Assembly (NCBI RefSeq): GCF_030719295.1 | Contig: NZ_CP120997.1 | Coordinates: 7,582,343 to 7,646,342 of the forward strand | DNA length: 64,000 nucleotides | From: Streptomyces sp. Mut1 | GTDB lineage: Bacteria > Actinomycetota > Actinomycetes > Streptomycetales > Streptomycetaceae | Direction: 5' to 3' | Shown here: positions 25,795 to 33,521 of the stretch, piece by piece | How positions within the stretch are numbered: position 1 is the stretch's first letter | Layout of the letters: every line of letters begins with the position of its first letter | The notes under the pieces: model-generated | What the model saw: the letters and a program-made list of their open reading frames with translations, nothing else | Told to the model about the DNA's origin: nothing | Databases searched by the model: none | Position numbers and translations under genes: made by a program

Positions 25795-26648
25795 GGCGGC
25801 ACTGGTCCCTGTTCACCACAGCCTCCCGGTACGCGCTGATCGGCCACGCCCGCAACCGGTTCGCGATGCTGCTGGTCGTTGTGTACATCCCCGTGTGGAT
25901 CGGCCTGGCCTACGTGGCCATCCCCGACCGGCCGGCACCGTTCCGGCTGCGGGCCACGGGCGAGGTCCTGTCCCCGCCCGGCAACCACCTCACCCAGATC
26001 ACCGGCGCGCTGAACGCGGTCACCCTGATCGCCGGCTTCATGATGTTCGCCGCCACCTTCACCGGCGGCGCCTTCGACCGCCGCCTGGCCATGGCGGGTT
26101 ACCCGCGCTACCACCTCGTCCTCGCCAAGCTCTCCGCGCTCACCCTGGTCTGCACGGCCGTCGCCGCCTACGCCACGGCCGCGGCCGGCTTCGCCTGGTC
26201 CCCCCGCCAGCCCCTCATGCTGGCCGCCGGACTGTTCCTCGCCGCCCTGACCTACGGGGCGCTCGGCGTGGTCTTCGGCTCGGTGCTCCGCCGCGAGGTG
26301 GAAGGCATGTTCGCCATCCTGATGATCAGCATCCTCGACGTCGCCCTGCAGAACCCCCTCTCCAGCTCCGGTTCGGACAGCCCCGTCGTGCACTTCCTGC
26401 CGACGTACGGAGCCGTGCAGGCCAGCATGGCCGCGGCCTTCTCCGACGCCCCGGTGGGCGAGGGCCTCGCGATCCAGGCCCTCTGGCTCACCGGGGCCGC
26501 CTGCGCGGGACTGCTGGTCTTCCGCAGGCGCACCCGCGACGCGCTGCCGCCCCAGCGGACGGCGAGCGTCCCGGCGCCCGCCCGGTCCAGGGAGGCCCCC
26601 GGCCGGCCGGAAACACCCCGGCGCCCATCCCGCTCGCGACAGCCGTGA
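25791..26648 (+). CDS. ABC-2 type transporter permease
   Basis: A 285-residue inner-membrane protein with about six transmembrane helices (FAMLLVVVYIPVWIGLAYV; VTLIAGFMMFAATF; LSALTLVCTAVAAYA; LMLAAGLFLAALTYGALGVVFG; FAILMISILDVAL; LWLTGAACAGLLVF). A basic, Pro/Arg-rich cytoplasmic tail of about 40 residues follows. The short FDRRLAMAGYPRYHLVLAKL stretch is the usual ABC-2 coupling region. Its GTG start overlaps the ATPase stop. A strong stem-loop 29 bp after the stop ends the operon. Confidence 0.82.
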   Translation: MRRHWSLFTTASRYALIGHARNRFAMLLVVVYIPVWIGLAYVAIPDRPAPFRLRATGEVLSPPGNHLTQITGALNAVTLIAGFMMFAATFTGGAFDRRLAMAGYPRYHLVLAKLSALTLVCTAVAAYATAAAGFAWSPRQPLMLAAGLFLAALTYGALGVVFGSVLRREVEGMFAILMISILDVALQNPLSSSGSDSPVVHFLPTYGAVQASMAAAFSDAPVGEGLAIQALWLTGAACAGLLVFRRRTRDALPPQRTASVPAPARSREAPGRPETPRRPSRSRQP

Positions 26649-26677
26649 CCTACGAATGCCGGTGATCGTTCTGTAGC

Positions 26678-26702
26678 CGCGGGCGCCGAAGCGGCGCCCG
26701 CG
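26678..26702 (+). terminator. Terminator of the acyltransferase-ABC operon
   Basis: A perfect 10-bp stem, CGCGGGCGCC with GGCGCCCGCG, has a GAAGC loop. It lies 29 bp after the permease stop and before the secreted-protein gene. Confidence 0.7.
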
Positions 26703-26735
26703 ACAACACCCCCTCGTGCAAGGAGCACCACCCCC

Positions 26736-27257
26736 ATGACCCTTTCGCGTACCGCCCGCAGCACGGTCCTCGCCGTCGCCCTCCTGTCCGCGTCCGCGCT
26801 CGCCGTCCCGTCCCCGGCGCAGGCCGCCGGCCTGCCGCCCGCGTGTCAGGAAGCACTGCTGGAAACCTTCGACAAGTTCCCCGTCGTCGACTTCACGGTC
26901 CCGGACAAGGCCAAGAACACCATGCTCGGCGAGGTCCTCGGCCTCAGCGAGGCCGACCAGAAGGTCTTCACCGAGAAGGCGTGCGCCGCCTGGAACACCT
27001 GGGCGACCGACAACGGCCAGGCTGTCGCAGCAGACCTGGACACCCGCTACCGCAACGCGGCCGGGCCCGTGTGCAACAAGTTCGCCAAGTCATCCCTGGC
27101 GACGATCAAGAAGTACGCTCCGAACGTGCCCGCCGAGACGCGTGAACTGGAGAAGCTGGCCAAGCGGATCTGGAAGAGCTCCATGGAGAAGCTCACCGCC
27201 GGCGCCACCAACGCCGACTGCCGTGCCGCGTACGACGCGGCGAAGGCGGGCTGGTAA
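26736..27257 (+). CDS. Small secreted protein
   Basis: 173 residues. A classical Sec signal peptide (basic start, hydrophobic ALLSASALAV, cleavage near AQA-A at residue 31) precedes a mature part of about 142 residues. It has three or four cysteines (PACQEAL, EKACAAW, PVCNKF, ADCRAAY), likely forming two disulfides, and is mainly helical and Lys/Asp-rich. AAGGAG lies 9 bases before the ATG. It sits between the lipid and lanthipeptide clusters with its own flanking hairpins, so membership in either is unclear. The family function is unknown to me. Confidence 0.75.
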   Translation: MTLSRTARSTVLAVALLSASALAVPSPAQAAGLPPACQEALLETFDKFPVVDFTVPDKAKNTMLGEVLGLSEADQKVFTEKACAAWNTWATDNGQAVAADLDTRYRNAAGPVCNKFAKSSLATIKKYAPNVPAETRELEKLAKRIWKSSMEKLTAGATNADCRAAYDAAKAGW

Positions 27258-27258
27258 C

Positions 27259-27296
27259 GGAACCCGCCGGGCCGCGACGCGCGCCGGACGGGTTCC
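27259..27296 (+). terminator. Stem-loop behind the secreted-protein gene
   Basis: GGAACCCG pairs with CGGGTTCC across a GC-rich 22-base loop immediately after the stop codon. Moderate evidence only. Confidence 0.4.
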
Positions 27297-27544
27297 CGTC
27301 CGGCCGCGACGCGGCGACCGGCCCGCCTCCCGGCCCGTCATCTCCCCGGATCCCGTGACCTTCGGCCGACCACCGTCCGACGCTCACCACCCGTGCGCCT
27401 CACCGCGCGCCGGGCGGCGCCGCACACGGCAAGAGCAAGCCCTGTGCGCTCGCTGGAGCAGGTGATTCCGGCCTGTGCGCGTTCCACGTTCACGTGACAT
27501 GGGCAATTTCCGATCAGCGGTCCTCACCGTTGAGAGGGACACAC

Positions 27545-30217
27545 ATGACGAGCCAAGCAACCCAAGCCGAGCTGGAAAGCCTTCTCCACCAAGCCCTGCG
27601 GAACACCCGGACGGCCGCGCGCTGGACAGCCGCCACCGACGAGACGTGGTGCCGGGTCGCCGCGCGGTCCGGGACCGGTCGCGACCAGGGCTGGAAGTTG
27701 CACCTGTCGGCAACGGCCGCCACCGCGCCGACCGTCCTCGCGAAGGCCTTGGACGTACTCCTGCGGGACGAATCCCCCTTCAAGTTCGCCCGCTCCCTCG
27801 ACCAGGTGAACGCACTCAACTCCCGTGCCACGCCGCGCGGCAGCTCCGGCAAGTTCCTCACCGTCTACCCGCGCTCGGACGACGACGCGGTCCGGCTCGC
27901 CCGCGAACTGCACGCGGTGACAGCCGGGTTGGCCGGCCCCCGGATCCTTTCCGACCAGCCCTACGCCCCGCACAGCCTGGTGCACTACCGCTACGGGGCC
28001 TTCACCGGCCGGCAGCGGCTGTCCGACGACGGCCTGCTGATCTGGTACATCGAGGACCCCGACGGCAATCCCGTGGAGGACGAGCGCAGCGGCCGCTACT
28101 GCCCGCCCTCCTGGGCGGTCTGCCCCTTCCCCGCCGCGGTGCCCCTGCCTCCCGCCAAGGGGGAGGCGGCCGGCGGCCAGGTCCTGCTCGGCGGCCGATT
28201 CACGGTACGGGAGGCGATCCGGCACACCAACAAGGGCGGTGTCTACCGGGCCACCGACATCGACACCGGGGCACCCGTCATCATCAAGGAAACCCGGCCG
28301 CACGTGGAGGGCGACGCCTCCGGCCACGACGTCCGCGACTGGCTCCGCGCCGAGGCCCGGACGCTGGAAGCGCTCAGGGGCACGGAACTCGCCCCGGACG
28401 CGCTGGGGCTCTTCGAGCACGGCCACCACCTGTTCCTCGCCCAGAGCGAAGTCCCCGGCGTCAGCCTGCGCACCTGGGTCGCCGAGCACTTCCGCGACGT
28501 CGGCGCGAAACGCTACCGGGCCGACGCTCTGGCCCAGGTCGCGCGACTGGTCGACCTGGTCGCGGCAGCCCACGCCCACGGCTGCGTCCTGCGCGACTTC
28601 ACACCCGGCAACGTCATGGTGCGCCCGGACGGCGAACTACGCCTCATCGACCTGGAGCTCGCCACCGTCGACGCCGCCTCCTGCCTGCCGACCCGGGTGG
28701 GAACCCCCGGCTTCAGCGCCCCCGAACGCCTGAACGACGCACCCGTATCCGTGACCGCCGACTACTACAGTCTCGGCGCGACCGCCTGCCTCGTCCTGGC
28801 CGGCAAGGTGCCGAACCTGCTGCCCGAGGAACCGCCCACGAGATCCGACGAGGAGCGACTCGCCGCCTGGCTGAGCGCCTGCGCCGGACCCGCGGATCTC
28901 CCCGATGGCGTGGCGGACATGATCCTGGGGCTCATGAGGGACGATCCCGCCGAGCGCTGGGACCCCTCCCGGGCGCGCGAGGCCCTCCGCAGGACGGAAA
29001 AGGCGCGCCCCGCGGCGCCCCGGCACGGCAGCCAGGGTCCCGCGGTGCGGGACGAGGACCGGCACGACGCGGTCGCCGGACTCGTGAACCACCTCATCGA
29101 CTCGATGACCCCGGCGGACGACCGACGCCTGTGGCCCGTGTCCACCACGGCCGGGCAGACCGACCCCTGCACCGTGCAGCAGGGAGCCGCCGGCCCCCTC
29201 GCCGTACTGACGCGGTACTTCGAACTCACCGCGGACCCCGGACTGCCCGAGCTGATCTCCACCGCCGGCCACTGGGTCGCGGACCGGACCGACACCCGCT
29301 CCACCCGCCCCGGCCTGCACTTCGGGGGCCGCGGAACGGCCTGGGCGCTGTACGACGCCGGACGCGCCATCGATGACCCGGCGCTCGTCGAACACGCGCT
29401 GACACTGGCCCTGGCCCCACAAGAACCCACGCTCCACCAGGACATCACCCATGGCACCGCCGGCAGCGGTATGGCCGCCCTCCACCTGTGGCACCGCACC
29501 GGCGACCCGCGCTTCGCCGAACTGGCCGCCGACGCGGCCGACCGGCTGACGGCCGCCGCCCAGCGCGGCCCTTCCGCAGTCAGCTGGGCGGTACCCGCGG
29601 AAGCGGTCACCGGGGAGACCGGCAAGCGATACCTGGGCTTCGCCCACGGATCCGCCGGCATCGGCTGCTTCATCCTTTCCACCGCGGTGGTGACGCAACG
29701 CCGGGAACACCTGGAGCTTGCGGTCGAGGTCGGCGAACACCTGCTGCACAGCGCCGTACTCATCGGTGAAGCAGCCCAGTGGCCCGCCCAGGCCGCTGAC
29801 GAGCCCACCGCCCCGTACTGGTGCCACGGCGCGGCAGGCATCGGCACCTTCCTCGTGCGGCTGTGGCAGGTCACCGGTGACGACAGATTCGGTGACCTCG
29901 CACGGCGCAGTACTCGGGCCGTCATGGAACGCGCCTCCCGCGCCCCCCTCTCCCAGTGCCACGGACTGGCGGGCAACGGCGACTTCCTGCTCGACATGAG
30001 TGCCGCCACCGGGGAACCCGCCTACCGCGCGATGGCCGATGAGATGGGCCGCCTACTCCTCACCGAAGGAGCGCGCCGCCACGGGCACGTGGTCTTCCCC
30101 AACGAGTACGCGGACGTCTCGACCAGCTGGAGCGACGGGGCCGCCGGAATCCTGGCGTTCCTCCTACGGCTCCGCCACACAGACCCCCGGCACTGGCTCG
30201 TCCAGGTGCCGGGCTGA
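27545..30217 (+). CDS. Class IV lanthipeptide synthetase (LanL, VenL-like)
   Basis: 890 residues with three domains. An N-terminal phosphothreonine/serine lyase spans about 1-200. A Ser/Thr-kinase-like domain spans about 215-510 (Lys248 in VIIKE, catalytic loop LRDFTPGN with Asp351, DLE in place of DFG). A LanC-like cyclase spans about 530-890. The cyclase keeps the zinc ligands Cys760 (YWCHG) and Cys805-His806 (CHGLAG), which separates class IV LanL from class III LanKC. It dehydrates Ser/Thr and closes (methyl)lanthionine rings in the precursor encoded 45 bp downstream. AGAGGG stands 6 bases before the ATG at 27545; the in-frame ATG at 27494 lacks such a site. Confidence 0.93.
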   Translation: MTSQATQAELESLLHQALRNTRTAARWTAATDETWCRVAARSGTGRDQGWKLHLSATAATAPTVLAKALDVLLRDESPFKFARSLDQVNALNSRATPRGSSGKFLTVYPRSDDDAVRLARELHAVTAGLAGPRILSDQPYAPHSLVHYRYGAFTGRQRLSDDGLLIWYIEDPDGNPVEDERSGRYCPPSWAVCPFPAAVPLPPAKGEAAGGQVLLGGRFTVREAIRHTNKGGVYRATDIDTGAPVIIKETRPHVEGDASGHDVRDWLRAEARTLEALRGTELAPDALGLFEHGHHLFLAQSEVPGVSLRTWVAEHFRDVGAKRYRADALAQVARLVDLVAAAHAHGCVLRDFTPGNVMVRPDGELRLIDLELATVDAASCLPTRVGTPGFSAPERLNDAPVSVTADYYSLGATACLVLAGKVPNLLPEEPPTRSDEERLAAWLSACAGPADLPDGVADMILGLMRDDPAERWDPSRAREALRRTEKARPAAPRHGSQGPAVRDEDRHDAVAGLVNHLIDSMTPADDRRLWPVSTTAGQTDPCTVQQGAAGPLAVLTRYFELTADPGLPELISTAGHWVADRTDTRSTRPGLHFGGRGTAWALYDAGRAIDDPALVEHALTLALAPQEPTLHQDITHGTAGSGMAALHLWHRTGDPRFAELAADAADRLTAAAQRGPSAVSWAVPAEAVTGETGKRYLGFAHGSAGIGCFILSTAVVTQRREHLELAVEVGEHLLHSAVLIGEAAQWPAQAADEPTAPYWCHGAAGIGTFLVRLWQVTGDDRFGDLARRSTRAVMERASRAPLSQCHGLAGNGDFLLDMSAATGEPAYRAMADEMGRLLLTEGARRHGHVVFPNEYADVSTSWSDGAAGILAFLLRLRHTDPRHWLVQVPG

Positions 30218-30262
30218 GCGGCAGAAAATCTGCCGCCCACCCCCCAGGAGAAGGAGAATCCA

Positions 30263-30418
30263 ATGGAAGCCCAGGACCTCGAACTGCTCGCCCACCTGCA
30301 CGCCCTTCCCGAGACCGACCCCGTCGGCGCCGACGGAGCCCAGTTCTCGGCCACCTGCGAGTGCGTCGGCCTGCTGACCGTGCTCAACACGGTCTGTATC
30401 GGCATCAGCTGCGCCTAG
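30263..30418 (+). CDS. Class IV lanthipeptide precursor, venezuelin-like
   Basis: A 51-residue peptide preceded by AGGAGAAGGAG. The leader contains the LELLAHLHALPETDPVG element that recurs in venezuelin-type precursors. The C-terminal core from about residue 29 holds four Cys (32, 34, 45, 50) and five Ser/Thr (29, 31, 39, 43, 49), beginning SATCECVGLLT and ending CIGISCA. It differs from the VenA peptide I remember at only a few positions (for example LLTVLN for LLTLLN). The product should be a globular four-ring peptide with overlapping rings. Confidence 0.93.
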   Translation: MEAQDLELLAHLHALPETDPVGADGAQFSATCECVGLLTVLNTVCIGISCA

Positions 30419-30430
30419 GACCGGCACCAC

Positions 30431-30470
30431 GTCCGGCCGGTGGCTGCCCCGGGGCAGCCACCGGCCGGAC
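30431..30470. terminator. 40-bp perfect palindrome between precursor and ABC genes
   Basis: Two 20-bp arms, the left beginning GTCCGGCCGGTGGCTG, are exact inverted copies with no spacer. It begins 12 bp after the precursor stop. As RNA it forms an extremely stable hairpin without a U-run. It probably protects the abundant synthetase-precursor message and reduces read-through into the ABC genes. Confidence 0.75.
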
Positions 30471-30593
30471 CGCCGGCCCCGACACCCGACACGACTGTTC
30501 CCCCGACACGCGGCACGCGGACCGGACAGCGCACGGCCTCGCGCCACAGGCCGAGCGGAACCGAATGGTGACCACCAGACGAGGACCGGATCC

Positions 30594-31706
30594 ATGCAGC
30601 TTCACACCGGTGATGACCATCTCGCCCACGCGGCCCCCGCAACGGCCGCCATCGCCAGCCCGCACACCGCACACCACCCCCCGGACCCCGAGTACGCCAT
30701 CAGCACCCGCGGCCTCGTCAAGAGCTACCCCGGCCCGGACGGCACGACCACCTACGCCGTCCGCGAGCTGGACCTGGACGTACGACAAGGCGAGACCTTC
30801 GCCTTCCTCGGCCCCAACGGCGCGGGGAAGTCCACCACGATCGCCATGCTGTGCGCCCTGGCCCGCCCCACCGCCGGACACGCCACGGTGGCGGGCGCGG
30901 ACGTGCGCACACAGCCCCACCAGGTACGGCAACGGGTCGGCATGCTCTTCCAGCAGAGCGCCCTGGACCCGGACCTGACCGCCGAACAGAACCTTCGCAT
31001 TCACGCACGCCTCTACGGGATCCGACGCGTCCACGTCCGACAGCGCGCCGCCGAGGTACTGGAGGTCGCCGGACTGACCGACCGGCGGCGCTCTCCCGTA
31101 CGCACCCTGTCCGGCGGAATGCGGCGCCGCCTCGAAATCGCCCGGCAACTGCTGCACGCACCCAGCCTGCTGTTCCTGGACGAGCCGACCACCGGCCTCG
31201 ACCCCCATGCCCGCGCGCAGATCTGGGCACATCTCCACGCCCTGCGCGAGCGGCAGGGCACCACGCTCTTCGTCACCACTCATCACCTGGAAGAGGCGGC
31301 GAACTGCGATCGCGTCGCCATCATCGACCGCGGCCGACTGGTGGCACAGGACACCCCCCGCGCACTGAAAGCGGCGATCGGAGACGACAGCGTCATGCTG
31401 CACACCAGCGACGACACCACAGCACACCGGATCGTCCGCCGGATCGCACCGCCCGAACACTCCGTCACCGTGGACCCCCACGGCGTATGCCTGCGCGTAC
31501 CCGACGGCAGCTCCTGGATCCCCCGCCTGTGCGCGGCGCTGGAAGGCCACAGCATCGCCGTCCGCGCCGCCTCCGCGACCCCGCCCACGCTCGACGACGT
31601 CTTCTTCCACCACACGGGCCGCAGCATCCACGGCGCACGCCCCGACCCGGCACCGGCCACTTCCACCTCCGCCGACCCCGCACAGGCAACCGGCGGCGAC
31701 CGATGA
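30594..31706 (+). CDS. Lanthipeptide ABC exporter, ATP-binding protein (VenT-like)
   Basis: 370 residues. A 35-residue His/Ala-rich N-terminal extension precedes a DrrA-type nucleotide-binding domain. It shows Walker A FLGPNGAGKSTT near residue 70, FQQSALDPDLTAEQNL, the signature LSGGMRRRLE, Walker B LLFLDEPTTGLDP and the switch HHLEE. A C-terminal accessory domain of about 100 residues (TPPTLDDVFFHHTG) is typical of drug/peptide exporters. The stop overlaps the permease ATG (ATGA). The order synthetase-precursor-ATPase-permease is the venezuelin cluster order. Confidence 0.9.
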   Translation: MQLHTGDDHLAHAAPATAAIASPHTAHHPPDPEYAISTRGLVKSYPGPDGTTTYAVRELDLDVRQGETFAFLGPNGAGKSTTIAMLCALARPTAGHATVAGADVRTQPHQVRQRVGMLFQQSALDPDLTAEQNLRIHARLYGIRRVHVRQRAAEVLEVAGLTDRRRSPVRTLSGGMRRRLEIARQLLHAPSLLFLDEPTTGLDPHARAQIWAHLHALRERQGTTLFVTTHHLEEAANCDRVAIIDRGRLVAQDTPRALKAAIGDDSVMLHTSDDTTAHRIVRRIAPPEHSVTVDPHGVCLRVPDGSSWIPRLCAALEGHSIAVRAASATPPTLDDVFFHHTGRSIHGARPDPAPATSTSADPAQATGGDR

Positions 31707-32557
31707 CCACACTCCCTCTCGACACCCCGGTCGCCCCGTCCGCTGAACGCCCGACCCGCCTGCAACACGAACTGCGCGCGATCCACGCCCTGATCTACCG
31801 CGACCTGCTGCGGCTGGCCGGCCAACGCGCCCACACCGCGCTGATGCTGCTCCACCCCGTGCTGTACCTGCTGATCCTGGGAGGGGGACTGGCAGCCCTC
31901 ATCCCCAGCTCATCGCTGGGCGTCGGCTACCAGACCTACCTCTACCCCGGCATGCTGATGATGACGGTGCAGACACCGGCCATCCTGGTCGGCATCCGCC
32001 TGATCACCGACCGGCAGAGCGGCTACCTGCGCGAACTCCTGATGGCTCCGGTCAACCGCTCGACGCTGCTCCTGGGCAGCTGCGCCGGTGGCACCCTCGT
32101 CGCCACGGCCCAGGGCGCCGTACTGCTGAGCCTGGCCGGCGTGGTCGGTCTGCCCTACGACCCGCTCCTTCTGGCGCTGCTGCTCGTCGGCATGGTCCTC
32201 ATCTCGTTCACCATCACCGCCCTGGCCCTGACCCTGGCGGTAAGCCTTCGCAGACCGGAGGCGTTCCACACGTTGCTCGGCGTGGTGATGATGCCCCTGC
32301 TGTTCCTCTCCGGAGGCTTCTTCCCACTCCGGTCCCTCCCCGGCTGGACCCACGTCCTGGCCGCCGCGAACCCGCTCGCCTACGGCGTCGACATGCTCCG
32401 CGGCAGCATCGCCCTGCGGGTGCCCAACAGCGCGGCGGTCGGTGGCGTCGAATGGGCCGGCCGGCAGCTGCCCCTTCCCGTGGAAGCGGCCCTGCTCCTG
32501 ATCAGCGGTGCGGGGGCCCTGATGTGGGCGGGCCACCGGTTCAAGAAACTGGAATGA
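31703..32557 (+). CDS. Lanthipeptide ABC exporter, permease (VenH-like)
   Basis: A 284-residue ABC-2 permease with six transmembrane helices, including ALMLLHPVLYLLILGGG near the start and MPLLFLSGGFFPL, the conserved DrrB-type segment preceding LPGWTHVLAAANPLAYGVDMLR. It ends FKKLE. The ATGA overlap with the ATPase gene shows they are made together. It completes the lanthipeptide cluster; no dedicated leader protease or immunity gene is seen. Confidence 0.9.
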   Translation: MTTLPLDTPVAPSAERPTRLQHELRAIHALIYRDLLRLAGQRAHTALMLLHPVLYLLILGGGLAALIPSSSLGVGYQTYLYPGMLMMTVQTPAILVGIRLITDRQSGYLRELLMAPVNRSTLLLGSCAGGTLVATAQGAVLLSLAGVVGLPYDPLLLALLLVGMVLISFTITALALTLAVSLRRPEAFHTLLGVVMMPLLFLSGGFFPLRSLPGWTHVLAAANPLAYGVDMLRGSIALRVPNSAAVGGVEWAGRQLPLPVEAALLLISGAGALMWAGHRFKKLE

Positions 32558-32804
32558 GGTGCGGGAAAACCGTCATGCCGACGGCATCACGCAGGGACGT
32601 CCTACGCCCACCGCGACCGGATGCGGGCCCTGACAAGGCGCGGGCGGGCAGCAGCGTCGGTGGGCCGCCGCGCGGTGGACGCCACGGCTCCACCTCCACG
32701 GCTCCACCTCCACGACGTCACCTTCACGACGTCGTCTTCCACGCGGCAGCCGAAGCGATGTCGGACCCGGCGGGGTGGTGAAGGCGGGCCGCCGGAGCCT
32801 GCGC

Positions 32805-32834
32805 GCGGATCTTCTCGGGCCCGCGAAGATCCGC
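32805..32834. terminator. Bidirectional terminator between permease and tetR
   Basis: Perfect 10-bp arms GCGGATCTTC and GAAGATCCGC surround a 10-base loop. It lies between two convergent genes, 10 bp from the tetR stop. The preceding 250 bp contain only short direct repeats (GCTCCACCTCCACG twice near 32687) and no gene. Confidence 0.7.
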
Positions 32835-32843
32835 CGGGAGGCC

Positions 32844-33419
32844 CTAAACCTTCCCGCGGTGGCGGCACCCGGCGAGGAGCGTGGCGACCATGCGCCCGGC
32901 GTCGGCCCGGTCGTAGTCGGGGCCCGTGATGCAGAGGTTCCCGATGGCGCGCATGAGCGTATAGGCGGTCACATCGGGGCCGACCTCGTCGGCGGCGGCA
33001 CAGGCGTCGAGCAACGTCGCGCAGGCCGGGACCAGGGTGTCGAGCATGAGCTTGTGGAGGTTCTCCAGCCCCGCGTCACCGGATCCCAGCGCGGCGCCGA
33101 GCCCGTGCTTGGTCACCAGGAACTCCACGAATGCGTCCACCCAGCGCGATAGCGCGGTGAACGGGGAGGCCGACTCCTCCAGGAGCTGGGGCGCGAGTGC
33201 GGCGCACGTGTCGATCTGGTGCCGGTAGACGGCTGTGACGAGATCCGCCCGGGTCGGGAAGTGCCGATAGATCGTGCCGATGCCAACGCCTGCACGCTCG
33301 GCGATATCACGGATGGGGGCTTGGACGCCCTGGTCCACGAAGACCGCCGCCGCGGCCGCCAGCACGCCGTTGCGGGTGCGCTGTGCCTGTGCCTGGCGTA
33401 CCCCGACCGGTTCCGGCAC
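32844..33419 (-). CDS. TetR family regulator
   Basis: 191 residues. The N-terminal helix-turn-helix is typical: VLAAAAAVFVDQG, IRDIAERAGVGIGTIYRHFPTRADLV. The C-terminal ligand domain is helical (TetR_C variant with DTLVPACATLLDACAAADEVGPDVTAYTLMRAIGNL). AGGAGG lies 5 bases before the GTG start. It is divergent from the hydrolase gene at 33522, and the 102-bp gap holds two palindromic operators. It therefore probably represses itself and the hydrolase; the ligand is unknown. Confidence 0.9.
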   Translation of the reverse strand: MPEPVGVRQAQAQRTRNGVLAAAAAVFVDQGVQAPIRDIAERAGVGIGTIYRHFPTRADLVTAVYRHQIDTCAALAPQLLEESASPFTALSRWVDAFVEFLVTKHGLGAALGSGDAGLENLHKLMLDTLVPACATLLDACAAADEVGPDVTAYTLMRAIGNLCITGPDYDRADAGRMVATLLAGCRHRGKV

Positions 33420-33436
33420 GACGCCCTCCTTTGCTC

Positions 33437-33453
33437 GCGGAACAATGTTCCGC
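33437..33453. promoter_or_regulatory. TetR operator 1
   Basis: The perfect palindrome GCGGAACAATGTTCCGC has 8-bp arms around a central base. It lies 18 bp upstream of the tetR start, where binding would block tetR transcription. Confidence 0.75.
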
Positions 33454-33457
33454 TAAG

Positions 33458-33480
33458 TTGGCGGAACGGTGCTCCGCCAA
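33458..33480. promoter_or_regulatory. TetR operator 2
   Basis: TTGGCGGA and TCCGCCAA form 8-bp arms around ACGGTGC. It shares the GCGGAAC half-site with operator 1 and lies about 40 bp before the hydrolase start. Two sites suggest control of both divergent promoters. Confidence 0.7.
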
Positions 33481-33521
33481 AGTATGGCAGAGCGATCTCA
33501 CCGGGAAAGCGCAGGACCCCC

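Noticed and set aside
27545..32557. Lipolanthine-type hybrid of the lanthipeptide and lipid clusters
   Set aside because: The synthetase is class IV with a venezuelin-type precursor, both clusters have their own exporters, and no peptide N-acylation gene is linked; kept only as a remote idea.
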